From the NCBI GenBank assembly GCA_022768805.1, contig JALELB010000017.1, positions 27,109 to 91,108 on the forward strand: 64,000 nt of DNA, read 5' to 3'. The notes under the pieces are model-generated. The model saw only the letters and a list, made by a program, of their open reading frames with translations, was not told the DNA's origin and did not search any database. Position 1 is the stretch's first letter, and each line of letters begins with the position of its first letter. The position numbers and the translations under genes are program-made. Shown in pieces: positions 35,400-42,313 of the stretch. Origin of the DNA: Ruminococcus sp. (GTDB lineage Bacteria; Bacillota; Clostridia; Oscillospirales; Ruminococcaceae).

Positions 35400-36836
35400 T
35401 TATGCTTCTACCGGTGTGTAGCGCACCCGGATTTTCGGCAGTTTTTCGATGGTTGTGTAGCTGTTGTACAGCCCGTCCGCCAGGGTCAGGTCATTTTCAC
35501 CGGTTGCGGGCGGTGCAAACAGCCGGAGAGTCATATCGCAGGGTCCTGTCAGCGGCTGTTCAAAGAACAGTGGCATGAGATCCACGAACCGGGTCTTGGG
35601 TGCCTTATAGAACCATTTGCCCCCCAGCTCCATCATCAGGTTGGTATCATCCTCAAAGTACAGCTCACAGAAATGGGGATTGCCGTCAAAATGCAGGGTA
35701 AGCCCCAGTCCTTCTGCATCCTCAGCGCCGCCCCAGCGCAGGGTTACGGGCAGCTGCAAGGACTCTTGATCGGTGATTTGGGGCAGGAACCAGTCCTCAT
35801 GGATCAGCTTTCTAAAGGTGTGCATAACCGGCTGTTCGATGCCCACATCCGGGTTGTTGGGGTCCTCGATTTCCAGACCCAGTCTGCCCCGATCCCGGAA
35901 TTGATAGAAGGTAAAGCCGGTAAACCAGGTAGCCTGATCTTTCCGGAGCAGATCACAGAACTCCTGTACCATTTTAGCCTGGTCATAGGGACCGGTCACG
36001 TCCCCGTCCGCATTGAATTCGGACATGACCATGGGCTTTGCCTCTCCGCCGTTGAGGAAGCGGAACCGTTCAAAGCTGCGCTTGGTCATTTCATATACAT
36101 CAGCAACCTTGTGCCGGTTATGGGAGGTTCCGCCGGGTTCAGCCACATCATAGGGCCAGCCCCAGTGTAGGGACATATATTTATCCACGGACCAGATGTC
36201 GGCTGCCTTAATGGTCTGGGCAAACTCCTTTTCCATTTCGATTTCCTGCTTGTCGGCATGCTCCACGCCGCCGATGCAGACGATGACGGATACGTTGGGC
36301 GCCTCCGCCTTGATGATCCGGCTTGCCCGCACGAAGAAATCTGCAACCTCCTGATAGGTGCACCGCTTGTTGAAGGAGAACCAGTTGCCGGTGGCTTCAT
36401 GATTGATCCGCAGCAGCATTCTGCCAAAGGGACGAAGATCCCGGCCGATCTGTGCCAGATGCTCGTCGGAAACGTGAGGGTCAATGGTCAGCGTCAGGGT
36501 TACGTCCTGTCCGTGGGCACGGATTTCCCGCATATAGCAGAAGGGTTCGCCCTCCGTATTGCCGCCGATGCCGCCCTTATAGGTGAAATAGTCGTCATAG
36601 GGGTAATCCCAGGCAAAGCTCACCTCCGGGCTTGCATGCACCTCGCTTGCCCGTCCCGGCCAGCCTTCGTCCAACGGATAGTAGCAGTACATTAGGCTGA
36701 TGCTCCGCATGGGGCGCCCCAGCTTATGCAGGATATAGTCCTGGTTTACATATTCTCCCCGTTCGCTGCCGTCTCCCAGGTCGATGGCGCAGTTTGCCTT
36801 GCCCATATGGACTTTATGAAGATTTTTAATTTCCAT
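35400..36836 (-). CDS. Putative intracellular GH26-like glycoside hydrolase
   Basis: A 478-residue soluble protein without signal peptide. The first 330 residues look like a clan GH-A TIM barrel: a conserved catalytic-type pair is visible as INHEATGNWF (H146-E147, possible acid/base) and VMSEFNADG (E273, possible nucleophile), which resembles family 26 beta-mannanases. The C-terminal 110 residues are a beta-rich module. As it is cytoplasmic, it would act on imported oligosaccharides, or on phosphorylated or glycosidic intermediates. AAGGAG precedes the ATG at 36,836; an upstream in-frame ATG lacks a ribosome site. The family call is by eye and could be wrong; a related unclassified GH-A family is possible. 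Confidence 0.55.
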   Translation of the reverse strand: MEIKNLHKVHMGKANCAIDLGDGSERGEYVNQDYILHKLGRPMRSISLMYCYYPLDEGWPGRASEVHASPEVSFAWDYPYDDYFTYKGGIGGNTEGEPFCYMREIRAHGQDVTLTLTIDPHVSDEHLAQIGRDLRPFGRMLLRINHEATGNWFSFNKRCTYQEVADFFVRASRIIKAEAPNVSVIVCIGGVEHADKQEIEMEKEFAQTIKAADIWSVDKYMSLHWGWPYDVAEPGGTSHNRHKVADVYEMTKRSFERFRFLNGGEAKPMVMSEFNADGDVTGPYDQAKMVQEFCDLLRKDQATWFTGFTFYQFRDRGRLGLEIEDPNNPDVGIEQPVMHTFRKLIHEDWFLPQITDQESLQLPVTLRWGGAEDAEGLGLTLHFDGNPHFCELYFEDDTNLMMELGGKWFYKAPKTRFVDLMPLFFEQPLTGPCDMTLRLFAPPATGENDLTLADGLYNSYTTIEKLPKIRVRYTPVEA

Positions 36837-36866
36837 AACATTCTCCTTAAATGATCTTGTTCTTTT

Positions 36867-36895
36867 ATTATAAGCGAAACAGGACAGGCTGTCAA
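36867..36895 (-). promoter_or_regulatory. Sigma-A promoter of the GH26-like gene
   Basis: TTGACA (36,890-36,895), 17-base spacer and TATAAT (36,867-36,872) on the minus strand: a perfect consensus for a metabolic gene. Confidence 0.9.
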
Positions 36896-36945
36896 CTGCA
36901 TATTCCGATCTTCTTATGCCGGAATGTAACCTGTTTCCGGCAGGC

Positions 36946-37638
36946 TCATTCTCCGGCGTCATACATGGCCTTCAGTTTACTGAGGGCTCGCTTTTCGATG
37001 CGGGAAACATAGGATCGGCTGATGCCAAGCCTGTCTGCTACCTCCCGTTGGGTCTGGGGCATATGATTGTAGAGCCCGTAGCGCCGGGTGATGATGTCCA
37101 GCTCCCTTGGCTCCAGACACTGATCCAGGTACCGGTACAGCTGCTTGGAGCGGATGGTCAGATCCACCTGCTCGAACACATCGCTGCCGTCTGCCACAAT
37201 GTCCATCAGCGTCAGGGTATTTCCGTCCTTGTCCGTGTCGATGGGCTCGTCAATGTACACATCGTTGGCGGTTTTCTTTTGTCCCCGGAAGTGCATCAGG
37301 ATTTCATTTTCAATACACCTCCCTGCATAGGTAGCGAATTTTGATCCCTTAGCGGCATCAAAGGTGTTGACCGCCTTAATGAGCCCCACTGTGCCGATGG
37401 AGATCAGTTCATCCTGGTCCTTGCTGTTGGCATAATACTTCTTGATCATATGGGCAACCAACCTCAGATTGTGCTCAATCAGCTTGGCTCTGGCCTGGTT
37501 GTCTCCCTGGGCAAGCCGGGCAAAGCATTCCGCCTCCTCCTTGGGGGAAAGGGGCTTCGGAAATGCCATAGCGGTGTTGACGTGGAGCGCAAAGAAAAAC
37601 AGATTGCTCAGAACGCCGCTTAGTAACTGTAGAAACAC
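36946..37638 (-). CDS. sigK: Late mother-cell sporulation sigma factor SigK
   Basis: Sigma-K directs the final mother-cell gene programme of sporulation. The 230-residue product has a hydrophobic pro-sequence-like N-terminus (LSNLFFFALHV), then FPKPLSPKEE, region 2 (IEHNLRLVAHMIKKYY, DELISIGTVGLIKAV, ATYAGRCIENEILM) and region 4 ending SYVSRIEKRALSKL. The start is GTG at 37,638 with AAGGAGG eight bases upstream; the frame is open far upstream but without signals. The gene is continuous, with no skin-like insertion, and keeps a pro-region, so proteolytic activation is likely. A putative sigma-E-type promoter lies 22 bases upstream. Confidence 0.93.
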   Translation of the reverse strand: MFLQLLSGVLSNLFFFALHVNTAMAFPKPLSPKEEAECFARLAQGDNQARAKLIEHNLRLVAHMIKKYYANSKDQDELISIGTVGLIKAVNTFDAAKGSKFATYAGRCIENEILMHFRGQKKTANDVYIDEPIDTDKDGNTLTLMDIVADGSDVFEQVDLTIRSKQLYRYLDQCLEPRELDIITRRYGLYNHMPQTQREVADRLGISRSYVSRIEKRALSKLKAMYDAGE

Positions 37639-37659
37639 TGTATCACCCTCCTTTGGCTT

Positions 37660-37689
37660 ATTGTATGAGCCGGAGCTTGGGTAACATGC
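37660..37689 (-). promoter_or_regulatory. Putative sigma-E (or sigma-K) promoter of sigK
   Basis: On the minus strand GCATGTT (37,683-37,689), a 15-base spacer and CATACAATA (37,659-37,667). The -10 fits both the sigma-E CATACAnT and sigma-K CATAnnnTA patterns of Bacillus; the -35 resembles the sigma-E GCATATT. The spoIIP promoter in this window has the same architecture. Confidence 0.6.
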
Positions 37690-37706
37690 GCTTTTATACT
37701 GCCTCC

Positions 37707-37735
37707 TTGACAACTGAACGGTTTTCCGGTATAAT
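37707..37735 (+). promoter_or_regulatory. Sigma-A promoter of the 37,766 membrane protein gene
   Basis: TTGACA (37,707-37,712), 17-base spacer, TATAAT (37,730-37,735), divergent from sigK. Confidence 0.9.
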
Positions 37736-37765
37736 AGCGGTAAGATAATAAAGGGGGTGGAGCAT

Positions 37766-38236
37766 ATGGCTGATCGGGACATCAAGGAGCTGGAGGAAAC
37801 TGTTCGCCGGATGCAGAAAGCCAATGAGGCTGCTTCCCGGATCGGTGCACAGCCGAAGAAGGAAAGCAATGAGCTGCTGCAGTTTTTCGTCGGACTGATT
37901 ATGCTGGGGGTGGGGCTGTTCTGGCTGTTCCAGAAAACAACCGTGTCCACCAGTGGAATCTTTGCTCTGGGCGGCTGGATGCTGGGAAGTGTGACTATTC
38001 CCAGCGGTGCAGTGATTCTGCCGTTTTTTATCGGTGTTCTGCTGCTGTTCTTCTGTGACCGGCGCATCTACGGCTGGATCGTGACAACCCTGGGGCTGGC
38101 AATTATTGTACTTGCCATCGTCATGAGTATACAGATTCACTTTACCCGGACTACCATGTTTGAGTTTGTGATGATGTTCCTGCTGATCGGCGGCGGCTGT
38201 GGTCTGCTGCTGAGGGTACTGTTCCGCAAGAGATAA
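37766..38236 (+). CDS. Uncharacterised four-helix membrane protein
   Basis: A 156-residue protein I cannot assign to a family. Residues 1-35 are charged and helical (DIKELEETVRRMQKANEAASR), likely a cytoplasmic coiled coil; the rest forms about four membrane helices with a short loop containing TTVSTSG. AAGGGGGTGG precedes the ATG at 37,766. It is expressed from its own sigma-A promoter divergent from sigK and ends in a terminator, so it is monocistronic. Confidence 0.7.
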   Translation: MADRDIKELEETVRRMQKANEAASRIGAQPKKESNELLQFFVGLIMLGVGLFWLFQKTTVSTSGIFALGGWMLGSVTIPSGAVILPFFIGVLLLFFCDRRIYGWIVTTLGLAIIVLAIVMSIQIHFTRTTMFEFVMMFLLIGGGCGLLLRVLFRKR

Positions 38237-38271
38237 GGCTTGCCCGGGACAATGTAAAGGCAATAGGGTTG

Positions 38272-38306
38272 GCTCCGGTTCTCTTTGGGGACCGGAGCTT
38301 TTCTCT
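38272..38306 (+). terminator. Terminator before the dockerin gene
   Basis: GCTCCGGT (38,272-38,279) pairs with ACCGGAGC (38,291-38,298), followed by TTTTCTCTTT. The dockerin gene's ribosome site starts 11 bases later, so that gene needs its own promoter or readthrough; I could not see a promoter. Confidence 0.85.
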
Positions 38307-38329
38307 TTATGATGGTTGGAGGGGATTAT

Positions 38330-39559
38330 ATGAAAGCAAGCAAAGCAATGGCATTGCTGATGACCGGGATACTGGCAGCTCCCTTGGCGCCCACAGCATC
38401 GGCATTGACCACTGCCAGCCCAGGGGATCTGAATGGAGACGGGGTGTGCAGCACAGCAGATCTGCTGCTTCTGCAAAAATGGCTCCTGGGGGAGTCTGTA
38501 ACGCTGGAGGTGCCAGAGGCAGGAGATCTGAACGGAGACGGTGTGCTGAACGGAACGGATCTGTGCCTGATGAAGCGTTCCTTGCATGCGGCGGCAGGGC
38601 GGCTGGTTCCGGTTTCCGACCCGGCAGGGCTGCTGACTGCCATGGGGAATGCCCTTCCGGGGGATGTGATTGAGCTGGCGCCGGGCGTCTATGATTATAC
38701 CGCCTGTGAGGGAGCAAAGAGATTCGAAACGGCAGCAGAGGGCACCCAGCAGCAGCCCATTACCCTGATGGCTGCGGATCCGGCAGATCCGCCGGTTTTG
38801 ACCGGAACCGGCACGCAAACCGGATATGTGGTGCATATCACCGGAGATTACTGGATACTGGACAACCTGAAGATCACCACTTCCCAGAAGGGGATTGTGC
38901 TGGACAATGCCAACCACACCATTATCCGCAGCTGCGATATCGGCAATACCGGCGCAGAAGCAGTGGCCATCCGGGACGGCAGCTCCTATTGCCTGGTGCA
39001 GCAGTGCAGCATACATGATACCGGGCTGGTTTCGCCGGGCTACGGAGAGGGTGTATACATCGGCAGTGCATACAGCACCACCGGCTTTGATTACAAGTGC
39101 GACTTTAACCGGGTGGAGGGCTGCATCTTCCGGAACGTTGCGGCAGAGCATGTGGATGTGAAGGAGTATACTACCGGAACGGAGATCAGCGGCTGTACCT
39201 TCTACGGAGACGGTATGACCGGTGAAAATTATGCCGGCAGCTTTCTGGACATTAAAGGAAATGATTGCTATGTGCATGACAACACAGGCTACCGGAACGG
39301 CAACAGCAAAATCGTTGCAGCCTTTGAGCTGCACGAGCAGGTCAGCGGTTGGGGATATCATGCCATCTTCTCGGACAACACGCTGTATATGGACAGACCC
39401 TATGGAGAGATGGATACTACCCGACCCATGTATGTGGTGGATGGCTGGTACAGTGATCTGACGGTAAAGCACAATCTTGTGGATTACGGAGACGGACTGT
39501 CCGAGGCCACGGAGGATTGCTATAATGCAAAACAGGTGACCTTTCTCGATGGGGAGTAA
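38330..39559 (+). CDS. Secreted beta-helix protein with N-terminal dockerin
   Basis: A 409-residue secreted protein, probably a cellulosomal pectin- or polysaccharide-degrading enzyme. A signal peptide (about 1-27, ending ASA) is followed at once by a type I dockerin with two calcium-binding repeats (GDLNGDGVCSTADLLLLQ near 33 and GDLNGDGVLNGTDLCLMK near 66). The remainder is a right-handed parallel beta-helix with repeated short strands (IVLDNANHTIIRSCDIGNT and similar), as in pectate lyases and chondroitinase B-like proteins. Dockerins are usually C-terminal, so the N-terminal position is unusual. GGAGGGG lies before the ATG. No catalytic residues could be assigned. Confidence 0.85.
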   Translation: MKASKAMALLMTGILAAPLAPTASALTTASPGDLNGDGVCSTADLLLLQKWLLGESVTLEVPEAGDLNGDGVLNGTDLCLMKRSLHAAAGRLVPVSDPAGLLTAMGNALPGDVIELAPGVYDYTACEGAKRFETAAEGTQQQPITLMAADPADPPVLTGTGTQTGYVVHITGDYWILDNLKITTSQKGIVLDNANHTIIRSCDIGNTGAEAVAIRDGSSYCLVQQCSIHDTGLVSPGYGEGVYIGSAYSTTGFDYKCDFNRVEGCIFRNVAAEHVDVKEYTTGTEISGCTFYGDGMTGENYAGSFLDIKGNDCYVHDNTGYRNGNSKIVAAFELHEQVSGWGYHAIFSDNTLYMDRPYGEMDTTRPMYVVDGWYSDLTVKHNLVDYGDGLSEATEDCYNAKQVTFLDGE

Positions 39560-39637
39560 TCCGGGGCGGTTTCTTCTGTGGATTCCCGGAAAACTGCGGT
39601 TTGCAACAGCTGGTTGACATATTGCAAGGTGCCGGTT

Positions 39638-39668
39638 GGTTGCGTGCAACCGTAAAATGCGGTATCAT
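39638..39668 (+). promoter_or_regulatory. Promoter with overlapping palindrome (candidate XRE operator)
   Basis: TTGCGT (39,640-39,645), a 17-base spacer and TATCAT (39,663-39,668) precede the XRE gene. The -35 box lies within the inverted repeat GGTTGC-GT-GCAACC (39,638-39,651), a likely autoregulatory operator. Confidence 0.5.
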
Positions 39669-39706
39669 AAGGACACAATCCAAATCGAAAGGAAGAAACG
39701 AAAGCA

Positions 39707-40675
39707 ATGATTTTTGCAGACAAACTGATTCAGCTCAGAAAGAAAAGCGGCTGGTCCCAGGAGGAGCTTGCCCAGCAGATGCATGTATCCCGCCAGTCCG
39801 TTTCCAAGTGGGAGGGTGCCCAGTCCGTGCCGGATCTGGAAAAGATGGTGCAGCTGTCCCGGCTCTTTAATGTAACCACCGATTATCTGCTCAAGGATGA
39901 GGAGGGTGAGCCGGAGCCGGTTCCGGGGGAGGACAGGAGCGAAAGCGTCCGCCGGGTGAGTATGGAGGAGGCTTCTGCTTTTCTGGAGGCAAAAAAGCAG
40001 AGCGCCGGAACCGTTGCTTTTGCCACCATGCTCTGTATTTTGTCCCCCATCGGGCTGATTCTGCTGGGGGCGATGAGCGAGGTGCCCAGATACGGCATCT
40101 CTGAAAACGTTGCTGCCGGCATTGGCATGATCCTGCTGCTGCTTCTGATTGCGGCGGCGGTGGCCATGTTCATCATCAGCGGCAGCCGTACCTCCGCATA
40201 TGATTTTATGGAAAAGGAGCCCTTTGAAACGGCATATGGGGTTACCGGCATGGTTCGGGAACGGAAAGAACAATTCCGAGAAACCTACGTGCGGAATAAC
40301 GTGATCGGCACCTGCCTGTGCGTGCTGTCCGTGATTCCGCTGTTTGCCGGCATCCTGATTGACGAGCACAACGACCTGCTGCTTTGTGGCATGGTGTGCT
40401 GTATGCTGACCATCATTTCTGTGGGTACCACCTTTTTCATCCGGGGAGGTACGGTGTGGAGCAGCTTCCAGCAGCTGCTGCAGGAGGGGGATTACACCCC
40501 GAAGAACAAGAAGGCGTCCGGTGCAGCGGGAGGCTATTGGGTCATGATTGCGGCGATTTACCTTGCATGCAGCTTTCTGACCGGCCGCTGGGATCTGACC
40601 TGGATCATCTGGGTGGGCGCAGCCGGACTGTATCCGATTCTGCTGGCGATTCTGCGCAAGCATGCTGAAAAGTAA
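39707..40675 (+). CDS. Membrane-anchored XRE-family regulator
   Basis: A 322-residue protein with an N-terminal XRE helix-turn-helix (residues about 8-62: LIQLRKKSGWSQEELAQQMHVS, given here as a motif split after WSQEEL), a linker, and a C-terminal membrane domain with about six hydrophobic segments. Such regulators are common in Clostridia and often respond to envelope stress or peptides, but no partner transporter is adjacent. AAGGAAG precedes the ATG. A palindrome overlaps the -35 box of its own promoter. Confidence 0.85.
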   Translation: MIFADKLIQLRKKSGWSQEELAQQMHVSRQSVSKWEGAQSVPDLEKMVQLSRLFNVTTDYLLKDEEGEPEPVPGEDRSESVRRVSMEEASAFLEAKKQSAGTVAFATMLCILSPIGLILLGAMSEVPRYGISENVAAGIGMILLLLLIAAAVAMFIISGSRTSAYDFMEKEPFETAYGVTGMVRERKEQFRETYVRNNVIGTCLCVLSVIPLFAGILIDEHNDLLLCGMVCCMLTIISVGTTFFIRGGTVWSSFQQLLQEGDYTPKNKKASGAAGGYWVMIAAIYLACSFLTGRWDLTWIIWVGAAGLYPILLAILRKHAEK

Positions 40676-40679
40676 AAAA

Positions 40680-40702
40680 CGCTCCGGTGCGGAACCGGAG
40701 CG
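40680..40702. terminator. Bidirectional terminator
   Basis: CGCTCCGGT pairs with ACCGGAGCG (5-nt loop). The minus strand then reads TTTTTT, the plus strand ATTTTCTG. It separates the XRE gene from the convergent cysteine desulfurase. Confidence 0.88.
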
Positions 40703-40710
40703 ATTTTCTG

Positions 40711-41847
40711 TTATTTTGCGGTTTTCAGGGTAGCCTGTCCTTCGGCGATTGCCTGCACAAGACTCCGCAGCTCGTGCTTCACGTTTTCCGGGCAGAGACT
40801 TACCCGGATGGCGCTGTCCGCCTGGGCACGGGTGGCGCCGAACTGCTCCAGCACTCCGCTGTTGGCACCCTTGGAGCAGGCAGAGCCGCTGGACACATAA
40901 ATCCCCTTGGATTCCAGAAAGTGCAGCATAATTTCCGACCGGATATTGGCCACGGAAAAATTGAGAATATAGGGGGAGCCGTCCTCCGGGGAGTTTACGG
41001 TGATGCCCGGCAGCGTAGAAAGCTGCTCCAGCAGATAGGACCGCAGCTCCCCGGCACGCTGGCTTCGCTGCGCCAGGGTGGGGGCAAGCTCAGCAGCAGC
41101 TGCACCCATGCCGGCAATGAGCGGCACCGGCTCTGTGCCGGGACGCAGGCCATGCTCCTGCTCTCCGCCGAACAGCAAAGGCGTCAGCCGCACGCCCTTG
41201 CGCACATACAGGGCGCCCACGCCCTTGGCCGCATGAATCTTATGACCGCTCAGGGACAGCAGATCCGCCTTCAGCTCCGAGATCCGGATGGGCACCTTCA
41301 GAAAGCCCTGCACAGCGTCACAGTGGGTGATGATCTGGGGATTTTTCCGTTTCGCCCCATAAAACACCCGGCGCACCGGGAGAATATGCCCGGTTTCGTT
41401 GTTGACCAGCATCATGCTGATGAGACAGGTCCGGTCATTGACCGCCTCTACAAAGGCGTCCGGATCGAATACGCCATGGCTGTCCGGTGCAATGCGGATG
41501 ACCTCAAAGCCGGACAGCTCCAGCTGGCGGAAGGCTTCTCGCACGGAGGCATGCTCCACGGTGGTGGTGATAACCCGGGGCTTGTGCTTGCCGTATGCGG
41601 CGGCAACACCCCGGACGGCCAGGTTGTTGCTCTCTGTAGCACCGGAGGTAAAGTGAATGCAGCCCGGCTCACAGGCCAGCACCGACGCCAGGGTGCGCCT
41701 CACTCCGTCTATAACTAGCTGGGCCTGTAGACCTGCGTGGTGCAGGGAGGATGGATTGCCGTAGGTTTCCGTCAGACATTGGTGGATGGCGTCAATTGCT
41801 GCCTGGCAGGGTCTGGTGGTTGCGGCGTTGTCCAGATAAATAGCCAT
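40711..41847 (-). CDS. Cysteine desulfurase (NifS/IscS-like)
   Basis: A 378-residue PLP enzyme that removes sulfur from cysteine for Fe-S cluster or thio-tRNA synthesis. Motifs: YLDNAATT at the start, FTSGATESNN near residue 70, the PLP lysine in LSLSGHKIHAAKG near 195, and the catalytic-loop cysteine in YVSSGSACSKG near 318. No iscU or thiI gene is adjacent. The only good Shine-Dalgarno (AAGGAG) lies about 28 bases upstream of the ATG with a stable hairpin in between. Confidence 0.92.
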   Translation of the reverse strand: MAIYLDNAATTRPCQAAIDAIHQCLTETYGNPSSLHHAGLQAQLVIDGVRRTLASVLACEPGCIHFTSGATESNNLAVRGVAAAYGKHKPRVITTTVEHASVREAFRQLELSGFEVIRIAPDSHGVFDPDAFVEAVNDRTCLISMMLVNNETGHILPVRRVFYGAKRKNPQIITHCDAVQGFLKVPIRISELKADLLSLSGHKIHAAKGVGALYVRKGVRLTPLLFGGEQEHGLRPGTEPVPLIAGMGAAAAELAPTLAQRSQRAGELRSYLLEQLSTLPGITVNSPEDGSPYILNFSVANIRSEIMLHFLESKGIYVSSGSACSKGANSGVLEQFGATRAQADSAIRVSLCPENVKHELRSLVQAIAEGQATLKTAK

Positions 41848-41881
41848 AACGCTTCCGGTCGGACAGCCGACCGTACTCCTT
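41848..41881 (-). promoter_or_regulatory. Ribosome binding site with a hairpin between SD and ATG (cysteine desulfurase)
   Basis: On the minus strand AAGGAG is followed by TA, a 7-bp hairpin (CGGTCGG, loop CTGT, CCGACCG; 41,856-41,873) and GAAGCGTT before the ATG. Folding the hairpin would bring the Shine-Dalgarno to about 10 bases from the start. Confidence 0.5.
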
Positions 41882-41907
41882 TCTTTTCGAAAAATGTCAT
41901 ACAGTTC

Positions 41908-41936
41908 AGTATAACATATTTCCGGGAAAAATGCAA
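41908..41936 (-). promoter_or_regulatory. Sigma-A promoter of the cysteine desulfurase gene
   Basis: TTGCAT (41,931-41,936), 17-base spacer, TATACT (41,908-41,913) on the minus strand. Confidence 0.8.
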
Positions 41937-41958
41937 AGAAAAGCCGGTTTTGCAGATT

Positions 41959-42021
41959 CGAAAAAATTTTTTGAGTTTTTTCAAAAAAGGGGTTGACAAT
42001 AAAAGAAACCCGTGATATAAT
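41959..42021 (+). promoter_or_regulatory. tRNA promoter with A/T-tract (UP-like) element
   Basis: TTGACA (41,993-41,998), 17-base spacer and TATAAT (42,016-42,021) precede tRNA-Leu. Directly upstream is a block of A and T tracts (AAAAAATTTTTTGAGTTTTTT, shown to 20 bases, then CAAAAAAG) that recurs almost unchanged before rpmB at 49,315. Confidence 0.8.
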
Positions 42022-42055
42022 ATAATAGTCGTCAGGGAGATGACAAAAAACACAA

Positions 42056-42142
42056 GCGGATATGGCGGAATTGGCAGACGCGCTAGCTTCAGGTGCTAGT
42101 CCTCGCAAGGGGGTGGAGGTTCAAGTCCTCTTATCCGCACCA
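42056..42142 (+). tRNA. tRNA-Leu (CAG)
   Basis: An 87-base class II tRNA with encoded CCA. Acceptor stem GCGGATA/TATCCGC-type pairing, anticodon stem CTAGC/GCTAG with loop TTCAGGT giving anticodon CAG (42,090-42,092), a long variable arm and the T-arm GGTTCAAGTCC. Confidence 0.95.
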
Positions 42143-42146
42143 GAAA

Positions 42147-42180
42147 ATGACGTACAGTTCTTGTACGTCATTCTCTTTAT
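42147..42180 (+). terminator. Hairpin between the two tRNA genes
   Basis: ATGACGTACA pairs with TGTACGTCAT (loop GTTCT) followed by TCTCTTTATTTTT. It looks like a leaky terminator or a processing hairpin, since tRNA-Gly downstream has no promoter of its own. Confidence 0.65.
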
Positions 42181-42190
42181 TTTTCCATTT

Positions 42191-42264
42191 GCGGATGTAG
42201 TTTAATGGTAAAACTTCAGCTTCCCAAGCTGATGTCGTGGGTTCGATTCCCATCATCCGCTCCA
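42191..42264 (+). tRNA. tRNA-Gly (CCC)
   Basis: A 74-base tRNA with encoded CCA. Acceptor GCGGATG/CATCCGC, anticodon stem CAGCT/AGCTG with loop TTCCCAA giving anticodon CCC (42,223-42,225), T-loop GGTTCGATTCC. Confidence 0.95.
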
Positions 42265-42270
42265 TAACAA

Positions 42271-42309
42271 AAACAGCCTTACGGTCTTTGGATCGTGAGG
42301 CTGTTTTTC
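42271..42309. terminator. Bidirectional terminator after tRNA-Gly
   Basis: AAACAGCCTTACG pairs with CGTGAGGCTGTTT, followed by TTTCT on the plus strand and TTTTGTTAT on the minus strand, where it ends the long scpAB-dacF operon. Confidence 0.88.
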
Positions 42310-42313
42310 TGTC

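Noticed and set aside
36946-37638. Possible skin-type element interrupting sigK.
   Set aside because: The sigK frame is continuous through regions 2 and 4, with no recombinase gene or repeat.
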